DNA of 64,000 bases from Anastrepha obliqua (lineage: Eukaryota > Arthropoda > Insecta > Diptera > Tephritidae). Location of the stretch: assembly GCF_027943255.1 (NCBI RefSeq), contig NC_072894.1, forward strand, positions 59,027,601 to 59,091,600, in the 5' to 3' direction. Position 1 is the first letter of the stretch, and every line of letters begins with the position of its first letter. The translations under genes were made by a program, and so were the position numbers. Below are positions 11,780-22,520 of this stretch, piece by piece. The notes beneath the pieces were generated by a model. The model made no database searches. It was not told where the DNA came from and worked only from the letters and a program-made list of their open reading frames with translations.

Positions 11780-12870
11780 TGAAGACGTTCATAAATAAAT
11801 GGCTGCAGCGATATACCGATGTTAAAAACGATTTACGAGATCCAGAAAAATAACACTCTCTTTCTTGTAACAAAGACGAACTTATCGTTCGGTGAAGCTG
11901 TAGCAGTGATGTTAATATATCCAAAAACATAATTCGAGGGCGTTTATGTGCAGAAGACCTCAAATGCCAAAGCACATTGAAAACCGCTGCTCCCATTATC
12001 ACACCTTAAAAAAAGACCCATGGGCTAAGGCTAATCCAGAACGGAATTGGGACTTTTCAGAAGTGCGCAAGTTCAAATATCCGTGCATGAAACACTAAAT
12101 GATAGAAAAAGTTGTATCTAATAACTGTCGCTCCTTGGCTGACAGTGACAAACCTCCGAGTGTATTTCTGCCATGAAAACGCTTCTCATGGAAAACCATC
12201 TGCTGTTCGGAGTCGGTTTAAAATTGTAGGCCCCTCCGTTTCTGAAACAACATGAAGACGCACGCCACAAATAGGAGAAGCAAGTCCGTCAAACACAAAA
12301 AATGGTGTTAGAACCAGTTATATATATATATTCACTAATGAATCTTCCTTTGGAGCGAATAGTTGAAGTCGTCACACCTAGTGTGCTGATAATCGACAAC
12401 GAACTTGTAAGCATTCAGTTAAGGTTCATCTTTAGGGTTGTTTCTCTGAAGCATGGATTTGACTATTTATTTCTGTTTATCGCCAATTTGAATGCAGTTT
12501 TGATGAATAAAATTTACTAAAATCATTATTACCGTTAGCTGCGTAGATGTTCTGAGGAAGTAGAACTTTACAAGAAGACAACGATGAGAACCATTGAAGA
12601 TGAAGTTGTGAGGAGCGGAAACAGTAAAATGCAATTAAAAAGTTGGATTCGCCTTCACAGTCATCAGATTCAAACCCTGTTGAAAATGTTTGGGCGGTAA
12701 TTGAGCAAAAACTCAAAGGAAATCCCATGTGGATGGCCAAACAGGTATCAAAGCAAAATCGGCTGATTTGGAGCCGATTATCTCCATAGCTTGCAGAAAA
12801 ATTAACACTCGAGTATCGGAAGCCATTGTAACTGATGGTGGTGACTATACAATTTATTGATTATATGCGT
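11780..12870 (+). pseudogene. Tc1-like transposase relic interrupted by a SINE
   Basis: Left of the SINE (11780-12110) broken frames read KWLQRYTDVKN, then a region like the second helix-turn-helix with RGRLCAEDLKCQSTLKTA. This is the paired-like DNA-binding part of a Tc1-family transposase. Right of the SINE (12640-12860) the frame gives SDSNPVENVWAVIEQKLKG, the classic PDLNPIENxW motif around the second catalytic aspartate, then a C-terminal basic end. The middle (first catalytic D, the GGGSxMVWG block) is not recognisable. The SINE at 12147-12332 lies between the two parts. Stop codons and frameshifts show it is dead. Confidence 0.65.
12147..12332 (+). mobile_element. SINE, 5'-truncated copy with TA tail
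   Basis: The copy starts within the body at AAACCTCCGAGTGTATTTCT and runs through the CGGAGTCGG segment and the GACGCACGCCACAAATAGG segment to a TATATATA tail at about 12317-12331. The 3' hairpin has decayed. It lies inside the Tc1-like relic and therefore is younger than it. Confidence 0.75.
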
Positions 12871-12954
12871 ATTAGAAATATTAAGAACCCCGTGCAATGT
12901 ACATAGTTTTTTACAATTAATTTGGTCAAATTGTTTCCAAGTTACGGCGGCCAT

Positions 12955-13300
12955 GTTTCTATTAGACGAACAATAACTAGGGATAACGACTTCCGGGACA
13001 CCGTAGTTTTTGCAGACGAAACTAAAACCTTTTCATATCAGACGACAAAAGTTTTGTTTGAAGAAAATCGAATACAGAGCTACAAGAGAAAAGTCTATAC
13101 AGTACAGTCAAACACAGCTGAGGACTTGCAATGGTGCGGAGACGGTGCATGTAATCTGAAGGGAGCGAAAATTTAATTTTTATTGAAAGTAATATAGACA
13201 GGTATAAATATTTGGATATCGAAAACATGAACATTCGAGACAATTTTCGTTGTTATTGGAATAACCATCCGAAACATAAATCGGCGGTTGCTCAGAAGTA
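12955..13300 (+). pseudogene. Second Tc1-like transposase relic
   Basis: The plus strand reads DTVVFADETKTFSY, close to the first catalytic motif VIFTDETKF of Tc1 transposases. It then gives a damaged GGG.LMVWG-like GDGACNLKGAKI, and continues in another frame with DRYKYLDI and NNHPKHKSAVA, which corresponds to FQQDNDPKHKS. This differs from the element at 11780-12870, so two Tc1 lineages lie side by side. The C-terminal PDLNPIE motif was replaced by a LINE-like tail. Confidence 0.6.
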
Positions 13301-13520
13301 GCTAATTTTATATCGCCCGCATCACGAGGATGGCACTTGACTGGAACCCGCAAGGGGTTTCACTTGGTGAAAGTCGATGCTGCGCGAACTAACTGTCCCA
13401 TCTCATGGGACAGTGCAAAAACAACAGCACAGAACCGTGTACGATGGAAAAGTCCTGTCGAGGCTCTATGCTCCCGAGAGGAGTGAACAAGGAAAAAAAT
13501 ACTAAGAAGGTGGTAGGATC
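13300..13520 (+). pseudogene. LINE C-terminal relic
   Basis: In changing frames the plus strand gives MALDWNPQG, then WDSAKTTAQNRVRWKSPVEA and LCSREE. This series is familiar from the C-terminal end of an insect LINE type whose tail ends ALDWNPQG...W...K..AQNRxRWRxLVxALC. Only the end is present and it is frameshifted. Clade not assigned. Confidence 0.5.
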
Positions 13521-13820
13521 GGTACCAAAAAGGCTCTAGCTGTTAATAGCAAAAGTAGATACCCTAGAAATTTTTGATTAACGACTACATGAGAGTTTGT
13601 ATTACAATATTAGTTATGAAAAATAATTTTTAGGCATGCATCATTTTTGCTGTGAGTTGCCTTTTTAGTTTGAGTTATCTTTTTCGTACTATGTAATATA
13701 TCCTTTATATTCAAAATCATGCTTCTGTATATACTATGAATAAAAACATGTTGTATTAGCGACTGGCATATCAATATTGTCGAAAAAAAAAAATTTATTT
13801 CCCGTTAAACTAATTATATA

Positions 13821-14397
13821 CCCTATGATCAAAAAGTTCCGGGAGTGTTCAATTTAAACGAACCGCGCACGTGGGAACCGGTCCACATGTTTTTCTTATG
13901 TTGGTAGGACTATAATACACACATCTGTCACTATTTATCCGTTTCGAAGCATTTGAGAGGTACCGTACGTTGCAAACGGCCGGAAATGTGGACAAATAAT
14001 TCTTGGATTTTGCATGATAATAAATAAATAATAACACGCCATCGCACCGAGCCCAAATTGTACTGGATAATTTGACCAAACACCAAGTAAATACCATCGT
14101 GCAAGACCGTATTCACCTGATATGGTCCCGTGCGACTTCTTTTTGTTTTCCAAGTTGAAGTTACCACTTCGTGGAAAGAGATTTCAATCGATAGAGGAGA
14201 TCAAATAGAATGCGACGAAGGAGCTGAAGGCCATCGCTTCGTCGGCCTATCAGGGGTGCATGGAGAACTAGGTTAAACGTTGGCACATGTGTGTTGCTTC
14301 AGACGGGTCATATTTTGAAGGAGATAAAATAAATTTGCCTGAAATTTAACTCTGTTTTGTTTTATTTAAACAGTCCCGGTACTTTCTGATCATAGGG
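13821..14397 (+). mobile_element. Deleted mariner with both TIRs and TA target duplication
   Basis: The element is bounded by about 30-bp inverted repeats starting CCCTATGATCA at both ends, flanked by TA (13819-13820 and 14398-14399). The interior (577 bp in all) retains only the C-terminal third of a mariner transposase in the plus direction (14110-14330): YSPDMVPCDFFLFSKLKLPL, KRFQSIEEIK, and RWHMCVASDGSYFEGD. The N-terminal DNA-binding part and the first two catalytic aspartates are deleted; D of SPDMVPCDFF remains. It is a non-autonomous deletion derivative. A SINE begins only about ten bases beyond its right end. Confidence 0.85.
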
Positions 14398-14408
14398 TAT
14401 CAAAATAA

Positions 14409-14715
14409 TTGGTGCGTACACCCTTTTTGGGTATTTGGCCAAGCTGCTCCTCCTATTTGTGGCGTGTGTCTTGATGTTGTTCCACGAATGGAGGGACTGA
14501 CAGTTTCAAGCCGATTCCGAGCGGCAAATATTTTTTATGAGGAGCTTTTCCATGGCAGAAATACACTCGGAGGTTTGCCATTGCCTGTCGAGGTGCAACC
14601 GCTATTAGAAAAAAACCTTTTCTTCATTTTAGTCTTGCACCGAGATTCGAACCTACGTTCTCTCTGAATTCCGAATGGTAGTCACGCACCAAACCTTTCG
14701 GCAACGGCAGCCGCC
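14409..14715 (-). mobile_element. SINE, near full-length copy
   Basis: Minus-strand copy with the tRNA-like head at 14640-14715 (ACTACCATTCGGAATTC and B-box-like TTCGAATCTCGG), full body, and 3' hairpin at about 14420-14435 (ACACCC/GGGTAT around TTTTT). The TA-rich tail is short and merges with the TA flank of the mariner at 13821-14397. Confidence 0.8.
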
Positions 14716-16205
14716 ATTCATTATCGGGATTAAAAGTTCGGCTCCATCATTTTGGTTGGGAGTAACTGTATATATAGTATGCATTATATAAATAAAAATG
14801 CATGTATGTGTAAATGTGGTAACAGAGTTCACGCAAGATACCCTGCACACCTTTTGGTTCTTCTCCGTCGGTGATGGTGAAGAGAATGACTACGTTGATG
14901 AGCAACAGATTTATGATAAGGTAAATGATGGAAGTTGAAATGTTGATAATTGTAATGGTAATATTGATGTTGTGCTTGCATCAACCACCCCAATCCTACA
15001 ATACAAAAATGCACCCAAGCACACAAACGGGTATATAACATGCATGTAACTGGTGATGGATTATGTGTGTATGTGCAGAGGTTATATGTGTATGTGCATG
15101 TGCTTGGGCTATGTGGGTATGCACTTTAAGCTCTCGCGGATGCTGCAAAGCAAATGAGTTGTTACGTTGTCAAGGCACGCGTTTCTGTTGCCGCTGTCGT
15201 GTAAGCTGTTGGCCAGGCTTTGGCGCAACAAATAGCAACCGCATATTCGTGGCAAAAAGCACCTTCCATGTGTATGTCCATGGAGTTATGTTTGCATGCT
15301 CGTGCATACGTATGCACTTGTACTCTGCGTGCAACGCAATGTTGCAACAATCATTAAAATGTTGAAGTATATGCGTCACACAGCACATTGGTTTGTAAGT
15401 GTGTACGCACCTTGCATACTCGATTTTTATATACCCATGTTTGTCCGTACGTATGTTAGCAAAATGAAAAAAAATATAAACTGGGGCAGTTTCTTTTATT
15501 TTTGGTGAAAGTGTTAAGATTTTATTTTACTATTTATGGAAATTCACGTTGCTTTTGCTGTGAAGTAGAGAGAGGAAAGGATACAAGAGCTTCAGGCGGC
15601 TTTGGAAATCAGCACGTTTGGTTGGATAGCTGTTTTAAGTAACGACTGGCTAGAAGCTACGTAGTTAGCGAAAGTGACTCCAAGGAATCTCAGAAAAATA
15701 GCTGAGTATTCACATTGAAATATTATTTTTTGCAGCAATCGGCAAACGGCATAAAGCTGTGGATTGCTCTATTTTAGTGGACAAAATCAAGACATCCTAA
15801 ACGCTTAGGGTCGATGGAATTCTATTGTATAAGTATATATGTATTGAGGGTTTCCCGTCAGAGCCTTAACCCCCGGCTACTCTTCATTTGAACAAAGCTA
15901 AACACCCAAAAAGGGGTACAGAAATTGAAATGGCACGTTAGAATAATTGAACTGAGAGTGATGTTCTCATTCCGCCTTTGAAGGTTCCTGTCAAGACAGT
16001 TGCTTTTATAGCGTTGCTTCATATTTTTTTTTTACTTCAAGCTTTCGTTAATATTTTGTCACGCGGTTGTTGGCACACTGATCTTCAAATACGATAACGC
16101 CCTATGTTTAAAGCGGTGCAGGTATCAATTCCCTGCTTTGCAATTGCAATAGATTAAAATGCACTTAAAAACTTCTCATTAGACACCCTGTAATATTCTT
16201 TTAAA
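14716..16205. other. No recognisable gene; microsatellite-rich
   Basis: Contains TG/CATG-rich stretches (15065-15115, 15285-15320) and overlapping ORFs on both strands without domains. A possible tiny SINE 3' remnant (AAACACCCAAAAAGGGG) lies at 15898-15915, but it is too short to be certain. Confidence 0.4.
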
Positions 16206-16212
16206 ACATTTT

Positions 16213-17361
16213 CGGTTGGGGAATAAGTTTATAGCGTCTTTATATTTTCTTTTATTTTACAACGAATTGTTTGCTGTTTGGCAAATGGTAAGTATTCATT
16301 CGATAGAAATATTCCTGCTCTACAAAACTATTATATGTAAATTGAGTTTTGGAGTTATTTGATATTTTATTAGTTTTGAGTCTTAGAAATGGAATGGAGG
16401 CAAAAATCAACATTTTCCTCACCTGCTCTCCTTTGCTTTTCATCGAGGTCAAAAAGTTGCCGAAGCAACCAGGGACATTTGTGACGTGTATGGGTAAGGT
16501 GTCAGCAACAAAATGGTTTACAAAGTTCTAAAATGGCGACTGTGACATTGATGACACGTCCAGCGGAAGTTCTTCTGAATTCTATGAAGAACGTCTGAAA
16601 TCACTTCTGAAGGAGAACTTTGCCGCCAAACCAGTCTTGAATTAGCAGAATAGCTGCGATCATAAAACAATTCCCAATAACCTGCATTCAATGGGATTTA
16701 CTGAAAAATTGGAAGCCTGGGTACCTCATGAGCTCAACGAAAAAAATCACCTTCAACTTGCTTCTGAGAATCTCGCCCGCCATCGACCAACACGCGGTCA
16801 TAAACGGCGCTTTTTGTACCAAATCGTCAATGAAGATCATGATATGTATTTGATGGGACTGGGAGGGCATGGTGCCCGGGAAAACGCTCGTAAGGAATGC
16901 CACGGTCAACAAGCAGCTCTGCCTTGACCAGATACACGGCGTGAATGAGAATATTCTACTGTAAAACCTGATCGATATGGTCAAACCATACTCCTTTACG
17001 ACGACGCCAGGCCCCATGCTGCACAAGTTGTCAAAGCCGCACTCCAAGAACTCAAATGGGGGATCCTTCAGCATCTCTCGTATTCTCCGGACCTTTCACC
17101 GACCGATTACCATATTTTTTGCACCCTGTCAAAGCATATGAAGGGCATTACCGATTACATTACATTCGATAACACAGAGGTTCTTAAAAACTGCCTCAAC
17201 AACTTCTTTGACATCAGACCAGACAAAATGGTCGAGATGTGGGAAGAGATTGTAAACAACAGCGGCGAATATATAATTGATTATCTTATTGATATAATCA
17301 TAGTTTTTGAATTAAAAAAAGTCTTCGGTAAAGCCGCTATGAACTTATTCCCCACCCCAAT
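16213..17361 (+). mobile_element. Mariner transposon with both TIRs, transposase inactivated
   Basis: Inverted ends share GGGGAATAAGTTTATAGCG (left, from 16220) and its near-identical complement on the right (ending 17353). Between them the plus strand encodes most of a mariner transposase with several frameshifts. The pieces are an N-terminal segment KLPKQPGTFVTCMGKVSATK (near 16450), LEAWVPHELNEKNHLQLASE (16710-16770), and a decayed GDEKW motif now VNEDHD (16830). DDARPHAAQVVKAALQELKW (16998-17056), YSPDLSPTDYHIF (17080-17120) and WEEIVNNSGEYIID (17240-17282) follow. The second and third catalytic motifs are intact, the first is not. Length about 1.15 kb is near the mariner norm of 1.3 kb. 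Confidence 0.88.
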
Positions 17362-17364
17362 ATA

Positions 17365-18690
17365 TTTAGGTGAGGTGGCAACCCTATTCAGTATCAATAA
17401 TTATTTCTCAAACTTCTTTGACAACATATTTTTTTGCCTTTTTGCAAAGTGTACCTTTAGGTCTATTTGAAATGTCTCTCGAATAATGACAGATCGGCAT
17501 AAAGAGGTGTATTTCGAAAATGATAATAAATGCATGCAAATTTGTAAGATCAACATGAAATACTTGTATAGAAGCCGCCAATCTCGCTACATAAAAGACA
17601 CATCTGCTGTACTTAAAAAAAAAAAATTGGGCATCCTCCAACCTGAGCTTTTCCTTCAACCAAAGCGTTCGTTCGAACCTGTGATGCGCGCTTTGTCCTA
17701 TAAATGAAGGTGCACATAATTCAATGCCGCCTTCACATGGCAGAAGTTTTTTTTAAGTCAGAAATATGTACCATCGAGAGTTTGCCCTTATCTGAACGCT
17801 AGGATATGAGAACAACTTTTTTTTTATATTAGGTGTTTCATATTCAGAACAATTTTAGAACTGTGGAGTCCACCGATTAATAGTCACCTACTTTGGTTAA
17901 AAAAGATTTAGTGAATATACAAAAGAATCAAGCCGAGCGCAAATATACGACTACACATTCGAATTGATATGAGCTATGTACTTCAACCTGAAGATCTATC
18001 GATTGCATCTACATATAATACATACATACATAATAATTAAAAAATTTGCATTTCGTAGAAATTATTTTTTATTTAAACTTTAAAGCGAATTCAGTAACTG
18101 GTTATCCAATAAATTAACGTTTTGCGGATATGAATGTGCATACCATAGGTACCCTGCAGGAAAAAATACTAGTAGTGAACTAGAAAATACCAGTTTACTT
18201 TTCGGCTCTATTAGTTCTATTTTTATCAAAGATTCTTATTCATACTTTAGACGCGTTGTATAATTGCACCAAGTAGGTATATATTTATAAAAGGATACTA
18301 ATAGCAATTTTCATTTGACAATTGAATGTAGGTATATTAAGAAGCATTTCACAATACCATCGCACTTCATAAGGTCTACTACCGTTGTGCGTTTTAAAGG
18401 TCTTCGAGAAAAGTTCAGCCATGGTAGCTGAATGCTGCATTGTGGATATGATTTTTTTGGTGGCTGTTTTTCAGCTTTGGAAAGTTCGAAATGAAACATC
18501 TTTGAGACACACTAATTAGTTAAACATTCAAAAATTCGTTCAAACCTAGACTATAAATAAATAAAAAAAAATAATATTTAAAAGAAATTCTCTAAAACAA
18601 CTAATAAAGAAATAAAATTGAGGGACATAAATAGAATTAATAGTAGTTAAATTTCGTATTCATATTTTGTGAGTCGACTGACTGCGAGGA
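17365..18690. other. No recognisable gene
   Basis: AT-rich sequence; a CATA microsatellite lies at 18010-18035. Short ORFs show no recognisable motifs and no transposon ends were seen. Confidence 0.45.
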
Positions 18691-18965
18691 TGTGATGAAA
18701 AAACCGCTTTTTATACAATTGAAGTGCTTTTCTTAATTGCATTTCTGGCCTTTTGGAGACCATGCCAGGAAGATCGGGTGGCCATACAACAATAAATGTA
18801 GACGCTGCAATCCACAAGAATCTATAGAAACAGTTTTTCACTACCCATGTGTCTGCCCAAATCTGGGTGCTCTACGACATAGAACGCTGGGAAAATTCTC
18901 GATGGCCAACTTGAAAGAAATTGCACGAAAGAAAACTGACATCATAGGCAGATAGAGTTTTTGAA
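18690..18965 (+). pseudogene. LINE C-terminal zinc-knuckle relic
   Basis: The plus strand reads HARKIGWPYNNKCRRCNPQE, then SIETVFHYPCVCPNLGALRH and RTLGKFSMANLKEIARK. The CxxC...H....C arrangement followed by L..R...LG matches the tail after RNase H in R1/Jockey-group LINEs (usual text: G.C..C...EET..H.LC.CPAL...R...LG). Everything upstream is missing. It is followed at 18982 by a TIR element. Confidence 0.65.
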
Positions 18966-18981
18966 ATAAATACAGGATCTA

Positions 18982-19636
18982 CAGGGTGGGCCATATAGCG
19001 TTTGCTTTTGGAACCACCAATTTTTTTGAGAATGGTAACACAAATGACATAATTCAACCAGTTCATAATTTCTTTAAGGTTTGAAATATTGAAAACCTAT
19101 TTCCAAAGTGGTGAGTATTCTTCTTCTTCCGCGGTTACAGTAAATGGCGAGCGTTACCGTGACATGCTCAACGAGTTTTGGACGACATTTGGTTTCAACA
19201 GGACGGTGCAACTTGTCACACTGCCAAAGCTACACTCGAACTTTTGGTTACCGTTTTTGAAAACCGAATAATCAGCCGAAATTCCGATATCAATTGGCCG
19301 CCTCGGAGCTGTGATTAAGCCCGTTGGACTATTTTTTGTAGGGAGGCGTTAAGGACAAATGCTATGCGAACCATCCAGAGACGATTGATGCTTTAAAACA
19401 CGAAATCGAAGTTGTCATTCATGAAATTGGAGCCCAAACAATCGAAAATGTGCTTAAAAATTGGGTTGATCGAATGGCCTACTGTAAAGCCAGTCGTGGC
19501 AGTCATTTGAACGATATTATTTTTAATTCATAAATTACAGTATTCAATCTTCAAAATAAAAATAAAAAGTTTGAAAAAATATTGATTTGTTTTTTTTATA
19601 ACCGATGCAAAAAGCAAATTTTACATGGCCCACCCT
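18982..19636 (+). mobile_element. Tc1/mariner-superfamily element, deleted, with TIRs and TA duplication
   Basis: The ends are inverted repeats beginning CAGGGTGGGCCATATAG (left) and its complement ending GGCCCACCCT (right), flanked by TA. The interior encodes pieces of a transposase of the kind found in many insects with WFQQDGATCHT in its catalytic core. Here VTVNGERYRDMLNEFW (19135-19180), FQQDGATCHTAKATLELL (19192-19245 in a second frame), a damaged RFGDRLISRNSDINWPPRSC-like block (19260-19305), and a C-terminal ENVLKNWVDRMAYC (19445-19485) are recognisable. The N-terminal half is deleted and frameshifts follow. Confidence 0.85.
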
Positions 19637-20153
19637 ATACTTATATGCAATCCTACAAACATCGCGATGCATTAATGTGTCCATAAACGAGTTTTAACTT
19701 TCTTATTTGATCATTTTCTCACTAGTACTGTTTAGGATTTCTTCTATTAAATACCAGTATCTGAACTAAAAAGTGTGCATACAAGTTTTTGCTTTTCCCT
19801 ACAGGGTACCCTTGTATAACTGTGCATGCATCTGGCGATGAATGCATTTGGAAACGCGCTTACGAAGAAATAAATGCTTACTCATTGTGTATCCTGAGCT
19901 GCAGAGCAGCGAACGCACTCTCATATACGTGACACATTCATGTCACAATGCATGCACACACACACAAATATACAATTTAAAAAAACAAAAACAAAAATAA
20001 CTAAATGAATTTGGCATACTGTGCGTGAATTTCAAAGGGACCACCTGTAGTAGCCACCGAAGGCAACGTAAACTGACAAGTTGGCATATTTATTGGCTCA
20101 GTGTGTTACATATATGTCGGTGTAATTATTGGTAGCCCACCCACCGTGTGTTG

Positions 20154-20192
20154 GTATGTGTGTGTGTGTGTGCGTGTGCGTGTGAGTGTGTC
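20154..20192. repeat. TG/CG dinucleotide microsatellite
   Basis: Repeated TG units with a few CG and AG interruptions. Confidence 0.85.
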
Positions 20193-20916
20193 TCAATATT
20201 GGCAGGTGGATTAATTTAATTGGCAGTGCGATAATTTTAATTGAATTTTCATCAAAATGAGTATCAATTGCGATCAGTAACGGTAAAGCACTGAAAGTCA
20301 ATTGTTCCGAAAACAGCGAGTCAGATAGATTGCTTGCTTATATGTTATGTATGTATGTAAATATTCAGAGTGAAGAGTCCTTTTCGAAAAAAATATAACG
20401 GACTTGCTTTATATAATTATTGAACTGCCTGGAATAATGTTTGCCGTGCTTTTGCTTTTCGCTCAAACTTAACCGTAGAATACGAGCAGCTGAGTGCACA
20501 TAAAAATGAACTGCGATTGCTTAGCTATTCTTACTTTGAATAGAGATGAATTTAAATGCAACTGCTTTACTAATTTCTCCAACGAAATTTTATTGAAGTA
20601 GACACGTCGAAAGTCCTAATAAAACATCGCAGGAAAATTTTCGCGAGTTAATTCCATCGTTTTGGCGAGATGAATTTGCAAAAAATAAAAAATTAATAAA
20701 GCTCGTGATGAGTTTACTAAAATAGAGTTATGTGTGTAAGTGTATGTTAAATATCAAACTTTTCGATAGAAATATCGAATTACATCTCATCACACGTAGA
20801 GCTGGAGAGGCGACTCTGTTAAAAGGGAACCCTCGTAAAGTTGTGTAAAAGGTAGCACTCCATATTAGTCATTTCAGGTGATGCCGCTTATGCCTCAATA
20901 GATAAATTAATGCCAC

Positions 20917-21065
20917 TACGAGGTGGCGCAACAGTAATGATTCAATTTTGTTTTTGAATAATTGTACTAATTAAAAGGCGCTTCATTGCTTGTTCGTGCA
21001 GCTGTCTAGTTCACAAGTGTCAAATATGACATTAGCAAAAATTATAAATCTTCTGATAGAGTGAT
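20917..21065 (+). repeat. Unclassified dispersed repeat, copy 1
   Basis: Begins ACGAGGTGGCGCAACAG and contains CAATTTTGTTTTTGA, a CACAAGTG segment and AAAAATTATAAATCTTC. The same order of segments occurs at 43880-44100. It probably is the 5' end of a DNA transposon of the TA-inserting kind, but no transposase or right end was seen. Confidence 0.45.
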
Positions 21066-22440
21066 TAATTTTGCGCCAGCTTGTTTATGAAAATACCTGC
21101 TCAAACGACGTTCGTAGCGCCCAGAGCACCTGAAAGTAGCCAAATTCTTCACTTTTTACAAGCAGTCGAGCAATACTTCTGGTGTGGTGAATATAGCAAC
21201 GATGTACGTAACTGCATGCGTAAATAGTTTTTAGGTAATAAATGTACCGTCGCATATTTCGTTTCCAATCAATTTAGCGCCTTAAGTGGAAATGACGAGT
21301 GTCGCCCGCAAACATTTTCTGTGCCAAATTCAACATTGACGGGCTATGCCCGCCGCATATTTAAATGTTTCAAAAGCAGTAGTAGTAAATTTAATAAACT
21401 TAAAAACAACCGTTATAATATTTTAGTTTTTTTTTCTGATAACACCCGCACAGAGTTGCATTAAAATTAAATACTCTGAGCACGCATGTTTCTTCGAAAT
21501 TAAATCGTAAAGCAAAGGGTTAGCAAACGCTGCTTTCAAAAGCTTAATTTTTCCGAAAAAATCAACTCTTGGTTTAATCAAGGCGTGCCGACTCATGCAA
21601 ACGAAGGCTCATTGGACACATATTCGCTTAATTTGAGTTTTCGGAGAATAGAAGCCGGCAGCATTTGGACACAGCGGACTCGCTTGGCAAGAGAAAGCCT
21701 TTGTTCTACAAATTGGTGTACGCCTTAATTCAAGACGAATGCAATGCTATTTCCAATGCAATATCGTCTCTTGTTCAGTGATGCCTGTTCCAATTATTCT
21801 CTAATTGCCTTACTTGCCCTTCTGGTGAAATTGCGCTGACGTTGCTTTTAAATTTCTGCAATCGCAGGACTCCTGCATTGAGCATGGCAAATTCTTTTTC
21901 AAGAGTTGCACTCGGCCAATGAGAGCTCGTGGTTTAAAGTGGTTTTTTATTAGTCTGAGTACGAGCGTCGACAAATATTTATAGCTTTGACAGGCATCGA
22001 AAGAGCATCACTGCAAAGTTTAGCTTTTTCCAATCAGATTTGGTCCAAAGTTCATTTCAGTGAAATAAAGCGTACATACTTTTTAGCAGGCTTCAAGCAG
22101 TAGCCGCATGACTCAATCCATTTTTTTTTTCTTTTAATAGAAGGAGGAACTCGGCTAACTGCAAATGGAAGAGACAGCAACATTGTTGATTAATTGAAAA
22201 GCCGATTTTTCCTGTGGAAGCGATAAAGCTGGTTTGAAGTTCACAACAATTGCGTTCTATTATCGCAACACAAATTGATTTTTCCATACGTGAGAAGTGC
22301 TAGCGCATGATACTATAAAACCACATTTTGTTCCCACTTTTTGCTTTTGACATTAAAAATATAAAAATATTTTTATCCTCTGATTTTGCTTTAAATAAAT
22401 AAGTAAATTCCTAAAAATAACCGGAATATTTGTTTTTGTT

Positions 22441-22520
22441 CTTTTTTTCTTTTCAGAGCGAATCACCTACGATCTACGAAAGCCAACGAAATTCAAAAGC
22501 CACATAGCCAGTACAGAAGT
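22441..22520 (+). other. Candidate splice acceptor and possible exon
   Basis: A polypyrimidine run ending TTTCTTTTCAG (AG at 22455-22456) is followed by sequence of more balanced base composition than its surroundings. The three frames after the AG remain open for 16, 26 and 46 codons. This could be a 5' untranslated exon of the ZASP transcript, a terminal exon, or nothing. No good donor is obvious afterwards. Confidence 0.25.

Noticed and set aside
15063..15388. Overlapping Cys- and Met-rich ORFs on both strands
   Set aside because: They arise from TGTGTA/CATG repeats and have no conserved motif.
15890..15925. Possible SINE 3' remnant (AAACACCCAAAAAGGGG)
   Set aside because: Too short and missing the conserved tail; could be chance.
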